The position numbers were made by a program, and so were the translations under genes. The notes beneath the pieces are model-generated. The model did no database searches. It was not told the origin of the DNA and worked only from the letters and a program-made list of their open reading frames with translations. 64,000 nucleotides of DNA from Porticoccus sp950063125 (GTDB lineage Bacteria; Pseudomonadota; Gammaproteobacteria; Pseudomonadales; Porticoccaceae). Location of the stretch: NCBI RefSeq assembly GCF_963973895.1, contig NZ_CAXBBF010000002.1; one strand, written 5' to 3'. Shown piece after piece: positions 52,730-61,303 of the stretch (its first letter is position 1; each line of letters opens with the position of its first letter).

Positions 52730-52741
52730 CTTTTAAAAATA

Positions 52742-52818
52742 TGGCGGACCGGACGGGACTCGAACCCGCGACCTCCGGCGTGACAGGCCGGCATTCTAAC
52801 CAGCTGAACTACCGGTCC
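52742..52818 (-). tRNA. tRNA-Asp (GUC)
   Basis: 77 bases with encoded CCA. Acceptor GGACCGG pairs with CCGGTCC; the D arm TAGTTCAGCTGGTTAGA, anticodon loop CTGTCAC with anticodon GTC, and T arm GGTTCGAGTCC are all normal. It follows tRNA-Val in the same transcript. Confidence 0.95.
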
Positions 52819-52838
52819 GCAAAATGCTACTTTTACAC

Positions 52839-52914
52839 TGGTGGGTGGTACAGGGGTCGAACCTGTGACCTACGGCTTGTAAGGCCGTCGCTCTACCAAC
52901 TGAGCTAACCACCC
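52839..52914 (-). tRNA. tRNA-Val (UAC)
   Basis: 76 bases with encoded CCA. Acceptor GGGTGGT pairs with ACCACCC; D arm TAGCTCAGTTGGTAGA; anticodon loop CTTACAA with anticodon TAC; T arm GGTTCGACCCC. First gene of the tRNA-Val/tRNA-Asp pair. Confidence 0.95.
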
Positions 52915-52931
52915 TCCTCAGAGAGAGGCGC

Positions 52932-52959
52932 ATTCTACCGAAATATCGGTCGGTGTCAA
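52932..52959 (-). promoter_or_regulatory. Promoter of tRNA-Val/tRNA-Asp
   Basis: On the minus strand TTGACA (52954-52959), 16-base spacer, TAGAAT (52932-52937), then a GC-rich discriminator (GCGCC) typical of stable RNA promoters under stringent control. Confidence 0.75.
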
Positions 52960-53023
52960 ACATTTCAGTCACTGGTTTGTGTACAAGGAAAGATCCGCAA
53001 ATTACCATAGGCCAACTTTTTAA

Positions 53024-53395
53024 ATGACCGGTATACCCATGGAAATTTTCAAGGAATTTACCTTTGAGGCGGCACACCTTCTGCCCAATGTGGCAGAGGG
53101 ACATAAATGTGGCCGACTGCACGGGCACTCCTACCATATCAGGCTTTATCTGAGCGGCACCGTTGGCGAAAAAACCGGCTGGGTGATGGACTTTGGCGAT
53201 CTGAAAGATTACTTCAAACCGGTCTATGACCAACTCGATCATCATTATCTCAACGAAATCGACGGACTGGAAAATCCCACCAGTGAAAATATAGCCAGGT
53301 GGATCTGGGCACGGTTAAAACCGATGCTCCCCCTGCTGAGTAAAATAGAGGTTCGTGAAACCTGTACTTCCGGCTGTATATACTGCGGCGACTGA
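53024..53395 (+). CDS. queD: 6-carboxytetrahydropterin synthase
   Basis: 123 residues (or 118 from the in-frame ATG at 53039). Second step of queuosine precursor synthesis. Zinc ligands lie in EAAHLLP and GRLHGHSYH; catalytic Cys in HKCGRLHGH, with the charge-relay residues around LDHHYLNEI; the end RETCTSGCIYCGD is the QueD signature. Divergent from the tRNA-Val/tRNA-Asp transcript upstream; thpR follows 12 bases downstream. The tRNA-Asp (GUC) next door is one of the queuosine-modified tRNAs. Confidence 0.93.
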   Translation: MTGIPMEIFKEFTFEAAHLLPNVAEGHKCGRLHGHSYHIRLYLSGTVGEKTGWVMDFGDLKDYFKPVYDQLDHHYLNEIDGLENPTSENIARWIWARLKPMLPLLSKIEVRETCTSGCIYCGD

Positions 53396-53407
53396 TTTGG
53401 TGATCCT

Positions 53408-53926
53408 GTGCGACTGTTTATCGCCCTGACACTCACTGAAACAGTGAACCAGCTTCTGGATGACATTTGCCAGCAACGGTTGAACGATACCAACTCTAGC
53501 CAGGTACCCGCACAACGCCGACATCTAACGTTGAGGTTTCTCGGTGAACAAACCGCCGAGCAGGCCGCCATTGCCGTACAGATCGTCCAAGCCCTCCGCG
53601 TTAAAAAATTTGATTTATCGTTGAAGGCTGTCGAGCAGTTTCCCGCAAGAGAGAGTCGGACTGTCGCCGCCATTCCCGAATATTCGACATCATTAATGGC
53701 ACTGTATCAGCAACTTTCCGCGTCACTGGCTGCCGGCGGCTTTGAATCGGTTCAGCGGGGATTCAGGCCGCACATTACGCTGGGGAAAGCCGCCCGAACA
53801 TCAGTTACAAAAATCGACCTGGAAATCGACATCTGTTTACCTGTTAGACATATAGTCCTGTTTCAGAGTCAACTGACAGCCAGCGGACCTTTGTACAGCC
53901 CCCTGGCAACAGTAAACCTGCGCTAG
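53408..53926 (+). CDS. thpR: RNA 2',3'-cyclic phosphodiesterase ThpR (LigT)
   Basis: 172-residue 2H phosphoesterase. Both HxTx motifs are present: HLTLRFLGE (about 37-45) and HITLGKAAR (about 122-130). Begins with GTG. Lies 12 bases after queD, likely co-transcribed. Its stop shares bases CTAG with the stop of the convergent epimerase gene. Confidence 0.9.
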   Translation: MRLFIALTLTETVNQLLDDICQQRLNDTNSSQVPAQRRHLTLRFLGEQTAEQAAIAVQIVQALRVKKFDLSLKAVEQFPARESRTVAAIPEYSTSLMALYQQLSASLAAGGFESVQRGFRPHITLGKAARTSVTKIDLEIDICLPVRHIVLFQSQLTASGPLYSPLATVNLR

Positions 53927-54825
53927 ACAATATCCCCAAGCGCTTTATCCAGTTCGGCAAAATGGAAGGAATAGCCGGACTCGAGCAGTTTTCGCGGACA
54001 CGCCCGCTGCCCCGTCAGCAATAACTCCTTGGCCATTTCACCAAACAGCAGTATTGCCACGGACTCCGGCATGGGGAAGATGGTCGGACGGTGCAGCGCC
54101 GAACCAAGCGCCGCGGTAAATTGACGATTCGTCACCGGATTCGGGGCCGTGGCGTTGACCGCCCCCTGAATGGTGGATTGTTCCAGGCAATGAAAAATGA
54201 TCGCCACTTCATCGGCTATATGAATCCAGGGCATCCATTGTTTTCCAGAACCCAGGCGGCCACCCAGCCCCATGCGGAAAGGCAACAACATTCGGCTCAG
54301 TGCGCCACCGCCTGCCCCCAGCACAATGCCGGTCCGCAGGTAGCATATCCGGGTTCCCAGCGCAGCAAACTGTGACGCGCTCTGTTCCCATTCCAGACAA
54401 AGACGGCTGGCAAAACAATCGTGCTGAGCGCCATCCTCTCCCAATGGCTCGTCCTGGTGAGGGCCGTAATAGCCTACGGCGGAACCACTGACCAATACCG
54501 AAGGTGGTGCAGATGCTTTCTGAAAATGCTCAAATAACCGGTTGGTAGTGCCAACCCTGCTGTCCATGAAGGCCTGTTTGCGCCGGTCATTCCAGCGACC
54601 GGCAACCAGCGGTTCACCGGCCAGATTGACGATATAGTCGATGGGTTGTTCCGGAGACAGGGCGTCAAGGTTTTCAACAAACTCGACGCCGGGGAGTTTT
54701 TTCTGTGCCTGTTGCGCATCCCGGCTCAGACCGATTACCCGGGCACCCCTGGAGAGAGCCTCACGGCAGAACCGGCTGCCGATAAACCCGGTGGCACCAG
54801 TTACCAATACTGTTCTATCTTGCAT
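53923..54825 (-). CDS. TIGR01777-family SDR epimerase (YfcH-like)
   Basis: 300 residues. NAD(P)-binding Rossmann motif VLVTGATGFIGSRF at the N terminus; the family signature NLAGEPLVAGRWNDRRKQAF and SGSAVGYYGPHQDEP (with the active-site Tyr) follow, and the DUF1731 C-terminal part ends with ELLLTGQRACPRKLLESGYS. Substrate unknown; members are linked to cell division or nucleotide-sugar chemistry only loosely. It is 78 bases downstream of the phosphomannomutase on the same strand. Confidence 0.88.
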   Translation of the reverse strand: MQDRTVLVTGATGFIGSRFCREALSRGARVIGLSRDAQQAQKKLPGVEFVENLDALSPEQPIDYIVNLAGEPLVAGRWNDRRKQAFMDSRVGTTNRLFEHFQKASAPPSVLVSGSAVGYYGPHQDEPLGEDGAQHDCFASRLCLEWEQSASQFAALGTRICYLRTGIVLGAGGGALSRMLLPFRMGLGGRLGSGKQWMPWIHIADEVAIIFHCLEQSTIQGAVNATAPNPVTNRQFTAALGSALHRPTIFPMPESVAILLFGEMAKELLLTGQRACPRKLLESGYSFHFAELDKALGDIV

Positions 54826-54903
54826 GACACGCTCCCGGAAGTGCTTGGTTGATTTACTGGTTCCGAACAGGCCAATCGCACTCAGTGAGCCATACCACTT
54901 ACC

Positions 54904-56256
54904 TCAATCGGTATCCATCAGGCTGAGCAGCTCGAGGGTCTTCTGTTCCATCAAGGCCCGGTCATTGGCTTCCACATTGAGCCTGACGACTGGCTCGGTA
55001 TTACTGCTGCGCAGATTAAACCGCCAGTCAGTATAGGCCACACTCAATCCGTCCACCCGCTCAATGCTCACTGCGCCATTGGCGTAGTGTTCTTCAAGTA
55101 GTGTCATCACTCGTTGAGGATCATCAATACGGCGGTTCAGTTCACCGGAACAGGGGTAGTCTTCCACCATCGACTGGATCATGTCTGACAGTGGCTGCCC
55201 GGTCACACTCAGCAGCTCGGCCACTAAAAGCCAGGGAACCATGCCGCTGTCGCAATAAAAGAAATCCCGGAAATAATGGTGAGCACTCATCTCACCGCCA
55301 TAGATGGCATCCTGCTCACGCATGACCTGCTTGATAAAGGCGTGACCACATTTACTTTGCACCGCCTCACCATAAAATTCCCGGCAGACCGCCTGGGTGT
55401 TCCAGATCAGACGAGGGTCGTGGACAATCTTTTCACCCGGATGCTTGCGCAGAAACGCTTTTGCCAGCAACCCGACAATATAGTAGCCCTCAATAAATTC
55501 GCCCTGCTCATCGAACAGAAAACAACGGTCAAAATCCCCATCCCAGGCCAGGCCAAAGTCGGCACCGGAGGACTTCACCAGATCACTGGTGTGATGGCGG
55601 CTCTCCGGCAACAACGGGTTTGGAATACCGTTGGGAAACTCCCCGTCCGGATCATGATTCACCTTGATCAGCTCAAAAGGTAAAAAGCTTTCCAGCGCAT
55701 CGAGCACAGGACCGGCAGCACCATTGCCGGCATTGACGACGATTTTCAACGGCCGAAGTTTGCTTCGCTCCACATACGAGAGCAGATGTTCAATATAAGC
55801 ATCGGAACAACTGATACGACGATAAGCCCCACGCTGACTGAGCTCTACAGGGGGGAAATCTGCTTCTTCGGCTAATGCCTGGATCGCCTTCAGACCGGTG
55901 TCGGCACTGATTGGCCTGGAGCCTTCCCGCACCATTTTCATGCCGTTATAATCAATGGGATTGTGACTGGCCGTCACCATGATGCCACCGGACAGGTTAA
56001 GGTGCGCCGTCGCAAAATAGATTTCCTCGGTGCCGCATAACCCAATATCCAGCACATCGACGCCTTCATCGCGCAACCCCGAGGCCAGCGCACTTTTCAA
56101 CGTCGGGCTGGAGGTGCGAATATCCCCGCCAACCACCACGGTTTCAGGTTTCAACCAGCGGGCATAGGCCCGGCCAATACGGTAGGCAATCTCTACGGAC
56201 AGCTCGGAACCGAGCCTGCCCCGAATGTCATATGCCTTAAAGCAGGTAATTTTCAT
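54904..56256 (-). CDS. Phosphomannomutase/phosphoglucomutase
   Basis: 450 residues, alpha-D-phosphohexomutase family. The phosphoserine loop is TASHNPIDYNG, the metal loop is DGDFDRCFL, the sugar-binding loop is GEMSAHHYF, and the phosphate-binding end is RSSNTEPVVRLN. Closest in form to ManB/CpsG/AlgC-type enzymes that make mannose-1-phosphate or glucose-1-phosphate. ATG 56256 was chosen; a GTG three codons upstream is possible. With galU just upstream this is a sugar-nucleotide supply pair. Confidence 0.93.
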   Translation of the reverse strand: MKITCFKAYDIRGRLGSELSVEIAYRIGRAYARWLKPETVVVGGDIRTSSPTLKSALASGLRDEGVDVLDIGLCGTEEIYFATAHLNLSGGIMVTASHNPIDYNGMKMVREGSRPISADTGLKAIQALAEEADFPPVELSQRGAYRRISCSDAYIEHLLSYVERSKLRPLKIVVNAGNGAAGPVLDALESFLPFELIKVNHDPDGEFPNGIPNPLLPESRHHTSDLVKSSGADFGLAWDGDFDRCFLFDEQGEFIEGYYIVGLLAKAFLRKHPGEKIVHDPRLIWNTQAVCREFYGEAVQSKCGHAFIKQVMREQDAIYGGEMSAHHYFRDFFYCDSGMVPWLLVAELLSVTGQPLSDMIQSMVEDYPCSGELNRRIDDPQRVMTLLEEHYANGAVSIERVDGLSVAYTDWRFNLRSSNTEPVVRLNVEANDRALMEQKTLELLSLMDTD

Positions 56257-56315
56257 AGTACTCACATCACAGGGACACCCACCCCAAACCGGTATGGGTC
56301 ATCACAAAGGGCAGG

Positions 56316-57248
56316 TTATCGGCGCGGTTTTTCGAATGTGGCTGCAGCGTCAACATGGCGATTATTTTTGAGATAGTCTTTAACCCCTTCACCAATTTCA
56401 TCGTGCTGCAGGGCATAGGCAATATTGGCCTGTAGGTAGCCGAGTTTACTGCCGCAATCATGGCTGCAACCTACGATCCGGTAGGCCTCGACCACCTCCT
56501 GCTTAAGCAGTTCTTCCAGGGCATCCGTTAACTGGACCTCACCACCTACCCCGAGTGGCGTTTTTTCCAGCAGATCCCAAATGGTTGGTGACACCACATA
56601 GCGCCCCACAACAGCCATGTTGGAGGGAGCATTCTCCGGTTTCGGCTTTTCAACCATGCTGTGGATTCTAGCCACGCCGCCGGCCATCAACTCGACGCCC
56701 TGACAATCGACAACGCCGTATTTGTTAACCTCTTCCCAGGGAACCGCCTCCACCATGATCTGGCTGTGCCCCGTGGCGGTATAGTTTTTCACCATGGACG
56801 ACAAGTTGTCTTTTTTCGAGTCTGCCCGATACTTGTCCACCAGCACATCCGGCAACAGAATGGCAAAAGGCTGATCGCCAACCACCGGCCTCGCACAGCT
56901 GATCGCATGCCCAAGACCCTTTGCGTAGGGCTGCCTGACCGAAATAATGGCCACTTCCTGGGGAACAATCGAGCGGACATCGTCAAGCAACTGACGTTTG
57001 ACCCGCTTTTCCAGCTGCGCCTCCAGCTCAAAACTGGTGTCGAAGTGGTTCTCAATGGAATTCTTACTGGCGTGGGTGACCAGCACGATTTCGGTAATTC
57101 CCGCCGCAATAGCCTCATTGACGACGTACTGGATAAGCGGCTTGTCCACCACCGGCAACATTTCTTTTGGAATAGCCTTGGTGGCCGGCAACATACGAGT
57201 GCCAAGCCCGGCGACAGGAATAACAGCTTTGCGTACAGTTAAGGTCAT
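56316..57248 (-). CDS. galU: UTP-glucose-1-phosphate uridylyltransferase
   Basis: 310 residues. The nucleotide-binding motif AVIPVAGLGTRMLPATKAIPKE-like start is intact (GLGTRMLPATKAIPKEMLPV), followed by DKPLIQYVVNEAIAAGI, and LPDVLVDKY and MVEKPKPENAPSN in the active site. It makes UDP-glucose for polysaccharide, lipopolysaccharide and osmoprotectant synthesis. It is upstream of the hexomutase, 59 bases apart. The gene's own promoter must lie in the 57249-57466 gap, where I see no unambiguous box. Confidence 0.95.
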   Translation of the reverse strand: MTLTVRKAVIPVAGLGTRMLPATKAIPKEMLPVVDKPLIQYVVNEAIAAGITEIVLVTHASKNSIENHFDTSFELEAQLEKRVKRQLLDDVRSIVPQEVAIISVRQPYAKGLGHAISCARPVVGDQPFAILLPDVLVDKYRADSKKDNLSSMVKNYTATGHSQIMVEAVPWEEVNKYGVVDCQGVELMAGGVARIHSMVEKPKPENAPSNMAVVGRYVVSPTIWDLLEKTPLGVGGEVQLTDALEELLKQEVVEAYRIVGCSHDCGSKLGYLQANIAYALQHDEIGEGVKDYLKNNRHVDAAATFEKPRR

Positions 57249-57466
57249 ATCGGGGGAAATCCATTTTTGGGTAATTAAAAGTGCTGCACCATTGCATACA
57301 CCGTATCGATGAGTCGAGCATCGGCAGTTGGCAGCACCAATCGGTGGCTATTATGCCGCAGTAGGCCACTCTTTGCAGGCGCCAGGACCGCAAAACCCAA
57401 CCTGGTTATCAGCGACGACTGACCTCACCAGAAAGTTACTATCTTCCCGATTTACCGGATAAGTTG

Positions 57467-58786
57467 CTACAGCAGCCCCGACAGCAGTGCCGCGATCCCC
57501 AGAAAGGCAAAAAAGCCGATAATATCGGTGACCGTGGTAAGAATGATAGAGGATGCCTGCGCCGGGTCCTGACCCAGCCGCACCAACACAATCGGCACCA
57601 CCGCACCGGCAAAACCCGCCGCGATCATCGCCAGCACCATCGCCGAACAGATCACCAGTACCAGCCCTATTGACTGGCTCCAGACAAACACACCGATACC
57701 GCAGGTGACCGCGATACCAATACCGTTTATCAGGCCCACCCGCACTTCCTTGAACATCACCCTGAACCAGTGGCGGACCGTAATCTCACGCAATGCCAGA
57801 CCGCGCATGGTAACTGCTAGAGCCTGGGCCCCGGCATTACCCGATTGGCCGGCGACCACCGGCAGCAGCACAGCCAGAGCCGTAAAACTGGCAATCGTGC
57901 TTTCGAATATTCCCACCACGGAAGCGGCCAAAAAAGCCGTGAGCAGATTAACCTGTAACCAGGGCATGCGCTTTTTCACGGCAAACAGTGGTTTCGACAG
58001 GGCGCGTTCTTCACGACTGGCACCCACCATGGCCAGCACATCGGATGACATATCCTCTTGGGAAACCTGAACCAGACTGCTGTGGTGGATGATGCCCAAC
58101 AGACGCTGATCAATATCAACCACCGGCAAATCGAGCAGTTGATGTTTTTCGAACAATTCGGAGATTTCTTCTTTTCCCGCGGTACCGGCAACCACCGCCG
58201 TAACAGGCTTGGCAATTTCCCCCAGGGAAGTGCCGGGATCGGCAATGGCGATGTCCTGCAAGTGAACCTTGGCGCTCAGGCGACCCTCGGTATCAACCAG
58301 AAAGACACTGCGCGCCGTCTTCAGTTGGCGCTTGCGGAGAATCTCTAGCGTCTCGGAAATAGTCATGCTGTCCCGAAATACCAAGGCGCGGGTATCCATC
58401 AAACGCCCGGCACTGCTTTCCGGGTAGCTCATCAGCTCCGCCAGCTCCCTGCGGATCGATTCGTCCAGGGTCTTCAGCAGAGCATCCCGTGATTCGTCAT
58501 CCAGCTGACCGATCATCCGCACCGAATCCAAAGGGGGTAGTTCGCTGAGTAGTTGACGGCTGTGCGATTCTGGCAAACAAACCAGAATCTCGGCGGCGAC
58601 ATTGGGCGTCAAATACCGCCACAGGGATAAAAGCACATGTACAGGCTGCAGGCTCAGCACTGCGGCCACATCCCGGGGAGCCAGCGCTTCAATTTTCAGG
58701 GCGGCATCTCTGGGATAATCCAGCAGAAATTTGCGGGTCAGCGCCATGTCAACCGTGCGGGGATCCGGGGAGGCGTTAGTCGTCAT
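57467..58786 (-). CDS. mgtE: MgtE-type magnesium transporter
   Basis: 439 residues. A MgtE N domain (helical superhelix, about residues 1-115), a CBS pair (about 120-250), and five C-terminal membrane helices (about 290-439), including the pore motif LLPVVAGQSGNAGAQALAVT-like and AGFAGAVVPIV. Mg2+ bound to the cytosolic domain is known to close the MgtE pore. AGGAGG lies 8 bases before the chosen ATG, well inside the preceding gene's 3' end (11-base overlap); the longer frame start at 58864 is not supported. Confidence 0.9.
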   Translation of the reverse strand: MTTNASPDPRTVDMALTRKFLLDYPRDAALKIEALAPRDVAAVLSLQPVHVLLSLWRYLTPNVAAEILVCLPESHSRQLLSELPPLDSVRMIGQLDDESRDALLKTLDESIRRELAELMSYPESSAGRLMDTRALVFRDSMTISETLEILRKRQLKTARSVFLVDTEGRLSAKVHLQDIAIADPGTSLGEIAKPVTAVVAGTAGKEEISELFEKHQLLDLPVVDIDQRLLGIIHHSSLVQVSQEDMSSDVLAMVGASREERALSKPLFAVKKRMPWLQVNLLTAFLAASVVGIFESTIASFTALAVLLPVVAGQSGNAGAQALAVTMRGLALREITVRHWFRVMFKEVRVGLINGIGIAVTCGIGVFVWSQSIGLVLVICSAMVLAMIAAGFAGAVVPIVLVRLGQDPAQASSIILTTVTDIIGFFAFLGIAALLSGLL

Positions 58787-59630
58787 GGTATGAGCCTCCT
58801 GTGTCAGACAACCAGGAGGCATGACTGTCCGGAGCCATTTGCACCATCCCGGTCGCGGTGACAATCATGGCACGGGCAAGATGGGACAACAGTGAATCGC
58901 CCAGTGAGGCATCCGCCGAGGGAGCCTTCTCCAGTGCCGTGCACAATACCGAACGCGTCACCGTTCCGAGGTAAACACCACTCGAATTGCGGACCGGTAA
59001 CAACGGGTAACAATGCCAATCAGACAGATTGACAGCTATCTGGATGCTCATCTCTGCGGCCAGCGGTTGCTGCGACGCATCCATCAAATGGCCCAATATT
59101 TTCTCATCTGGACTGGCCAACAGCTTATCCAGGCCCACCATGCCAATCACCTGATGGGATTGGTTGATGATCACCAGGCTGGTACCAAATGAATCCGCAG
59201 ACTTTTTCAGTAACGCCAGACACTCAGCGGCGGTGAGCTCGGGGAAAAAGCCTGGCGTGGACATATCCATCCAGGCACCAACCGTATTTTCCTGATAAAT
59301 CAGCGACACACTCAAAGACCGGGCAAGTTTGGCGGGCAGCACCGCTAGCAGTTCGGTGCGCCGTACGCGCTGCTGCAAGCGCAACAGCGCAGCGACCGTC
59401 TGATAAGGGAGCTGGGCAAAAATGGCAGCATTCTGCTCCAGCGATAACTGATCGAGAATGCGCGATGCCGGCCACACCTGCATTTCCTGCAGTACCGGGG
59501 CAACGATCCGGACCGGCACCTCCTGCAGGTAAAATGCCGCCTCTTGATCCTCCAGCGACTGCAACACCTGAGCAGCGGCCTCGGGCTTACTGACAAGAAA
59601 ATCCAGACTCAGGGGATTAGAGTTTGTCAT
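58776..59630 (-). CDS. Stand-alone MgtE-N plus CBS protein
   Basis: 284 residues. The N-terminal half resembles the MgtE N domain (LEDQEAAFYLQEVPVRIVAP, ILDQLSLEQNAAIFAQLP), and the second half is a CBS pair (about 130-240, including NQSHQVIGMVGLDKLL). No membrane helix exists, so it cannot be a channel. It overlaps the MscS-like gene upstream (14 bases) and mgtE downstream (11 bases), indicating a coupled operon. A soluble cation sensor that pairs with MgtE or the MscS protein is a plausible inference. Confidence 0.82.
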   Translation of the reverse strand: MTNSNPLSLDFLVSKPEAAAQVLQSLEDQEAAFYLQEVPVRIVAPVLQEMQVWPASRILDQLSLEQNAAIFAQLPYQTVAALLRLQQRVRRTELLAVLPAKLARSLSVSLIYQENTVGAWMDMSTPGFFPELTAAECLALLKKSADSFGTSLVIINQSHQVIGMVGLDKLLASPDEKILGHLMDASQQPLAAEMSIQIAVNLSDWHCYPLLPVRNSSGVYLGTVTRSVLCTALEKAPSADASLGDSLLSHLARAMIVTATGMVQMAPDSHASWLSDTGGSYHDD

Positions 59631-60444
59631 CCATCGACTCCCGGGTAATCACACTGAAAGACTGTTGCATACAGAGCCGGGCCGGAATCAGTTTTCGGCC
59701 ATCAGCCGTTTCCACCACCATTCCGGTAGCGGTGAACTCCAATACCCTACCCCGCTCGTTGCCGGTCTCGACAATCTGCCCGGGGCGGACAAATTCCTTG
59801 AGATGTCGTGTTGCGATAAGGTTTTCCACTAGCGGTCTGGCACCGAGGCCAAAGGCCAGGGAAAATCCCGTCAAAACGGCGGCAAAACCAATACCAAACA
59901 GAATGACCAGGAAACTGACATCGACGCCCACCTGGCCAAGACCCATAACCACGCCGACAATAAAAAAGGAGATCTGCGCAATCTGGCCGAGCAGCACTGC
60001 CTGGGCAATATCGGCTGAAGCCGCTGCATGGGTGATCAGATGGCGCACCACACTGCCGAGAATGTAGCCGCTGATAATAATCAGGCCACCCGCCATCAGG
60101 GAGGGCAAATACACCATTAAACGGTCGAGCCAGACAGTCGCCCCGGCAACGCCCACCACCCGAATTGCGACAATGGCAAATATCAGAATAGTGGCCCAGT
60201 ACACCACAAAACCAATCAACCTTTCCGTGGCAGCCGGTATGCGCACAAAGTGAAGGTTTAAGTTTTGTAACTGGCGATCCAACAGATGATTGAGGGTGCG
60301 GATAAAGCGGGTAACCAACAGATGTAAAAACCGGGCCAGCAGCCAACCGGCCAGCAGCAACAGCAACCCACCCACCAGATTGGGAATATGAACGATCACC
60401 GAAGTTAAAACATCCAGAATTTGTTGCTGGATTGATTCGAGCAT
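59617..60444 (-). CDS. Small MscS-type channel (TM-Easy family)
   Basis: 275 residues from ATG 60444, which has GAGGGG 7 bases upstream; a longer frame to 60486 is less likely. Five or so membrane helices (IPNLVGGLLLLLAGWLLARF near 20-40; later WATILIFAIVAIRVVGV, LPSLMAGGLIIISGYILG), a pore-like helix FGIGFAAVLTGFSLAFGLGA, then a short cytoplasmic domain (IVETGNERGRVLEFTATGMV). This is the TM-helix/MscS-like type with a minimal beta domain. It is the first gene of the mgtE operon. Confidence 0.82.
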   Translation of the reverse strand: MLESIQQQILDVLTSVIVHIPNLVGGLLLLLAGWLLARFLHLLVTRFIRTLNHLLDRQLQNLNLHFVRIPAATERLIGFVVYWATILIFAIVAIRVVGVAGATVWLDRLMVYLPSLMAGGLIIISGYILGSVVRHLITHAAASADIAQAVLLGQIAQISFFIVGVVMGLGQVGVDVSFLVILFGIGFAAVLTGFSLAFGLGARPLVENLIATRHLKEFVRPGQIVETGNERGRVLEFTATGMVVETADGRKLIPARLCMQQSFSVITRESMDDKL

Positions 60445-60580
60445 GGAGAGCCCCTCTGTCAGATTCAATCTGCCTGTTGAAACCAATCGGCCTGTTAAAC
60501 ACGGCCGCCTGTGTCAAAACTGACTCGACACCCACCAATCCGGAACCACCATCAACAGATGCCTTAAACCTTGGGTGAGA

Positions 60581-60783
60581 CTAGCACTGTTTATATGGCC
60601 AATGGAAATACCCCGGCAAGCCGAAGATACCACAAGATATATGACCATTGACTGCTTCTGTGATGAATTTAGCCCCCACTGGAGCTGGAAAATAGCCTGT
60701 CGGTATTGCCACCGTTCCTGTTTTTCGAAATAGCTTAAGGAGGTTGTGGGCGCCGCAGATAGCGGAGACGGAGAGGGCTATAA
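60581..60783 (-). pseudogene. Possible transposase C-terminal remnant
   Basis: A 67-codon open frame, start-less, ending in TAG. It reads ALSVSAICGAHNLLKLFRKT and then GYFPAPVGAKFITEAVNGH. The first part resembles the last helix of some DDE transposases (...HNLLKLFR), followed by read-through into unrelated sequence. Recognition is tentative. Confidence 0.28.
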
Positions 60784-61303
60784 CAAGTTAATGCTTGGGC
60801 GATATGCCTCGGGGGAGCGTGGCCTTTTCCGCCTATGATGATCGAGGGAACCGAACAGAGCTGCTATGGCGAAGCCATTAAAACTTTGCAAAAGAAGGTT
60901 GTACATGACCCCATTTACCATGCTTGAAGTTTGCGAGACCCAGTCGCTTGAACTACCTTTGCAAGTATGTCCCGCGGATCAACAAAAAACTGTCGGGAAC
61001 AAAATAAATCAGAAAATGTCGAGAGACTTAACCACAGTATTTAATCGATGGAGGAATTTTTAAACAACCTATGGCAAGCAATCGATGCCAATGTAGAGTA
61101 GCACCGTTGTTCGAAGTATCAGCCCATCCCCTTGACTCCATGGATGCCACCAAATACAGGTGGGCTTCCGAGCACCCTACATCCGATAAGTCCCCTGTAA
61201 AACTCTAATCAGATTTTTTGCGACAGGCTGGAGGTCGAGCGGCCTGCCCTGTCCAAGCATTTTTTGTCACTTTAAATCACTCAAACGATACGGAGGTATC
61301 ATT
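60784..61303. other. Gap without a clear gene
   Basis: A 65-codon open frame (60866-61063) shows no family resemblance and no good ribosome binding site. A GACAGG/CCTGTC inverted repeat lies near 61220-61260, before a T-rich stretch. Nothing else stands out until the GGAGG preceding the next gene. Confidence 0.4.

Noticed and set aside
52451..53245. Frames running through the tRNA-Asp and tRNA-Val genes
   Set aside because: They are read-through of tRNA sequence; the tRNAs explain the signal.
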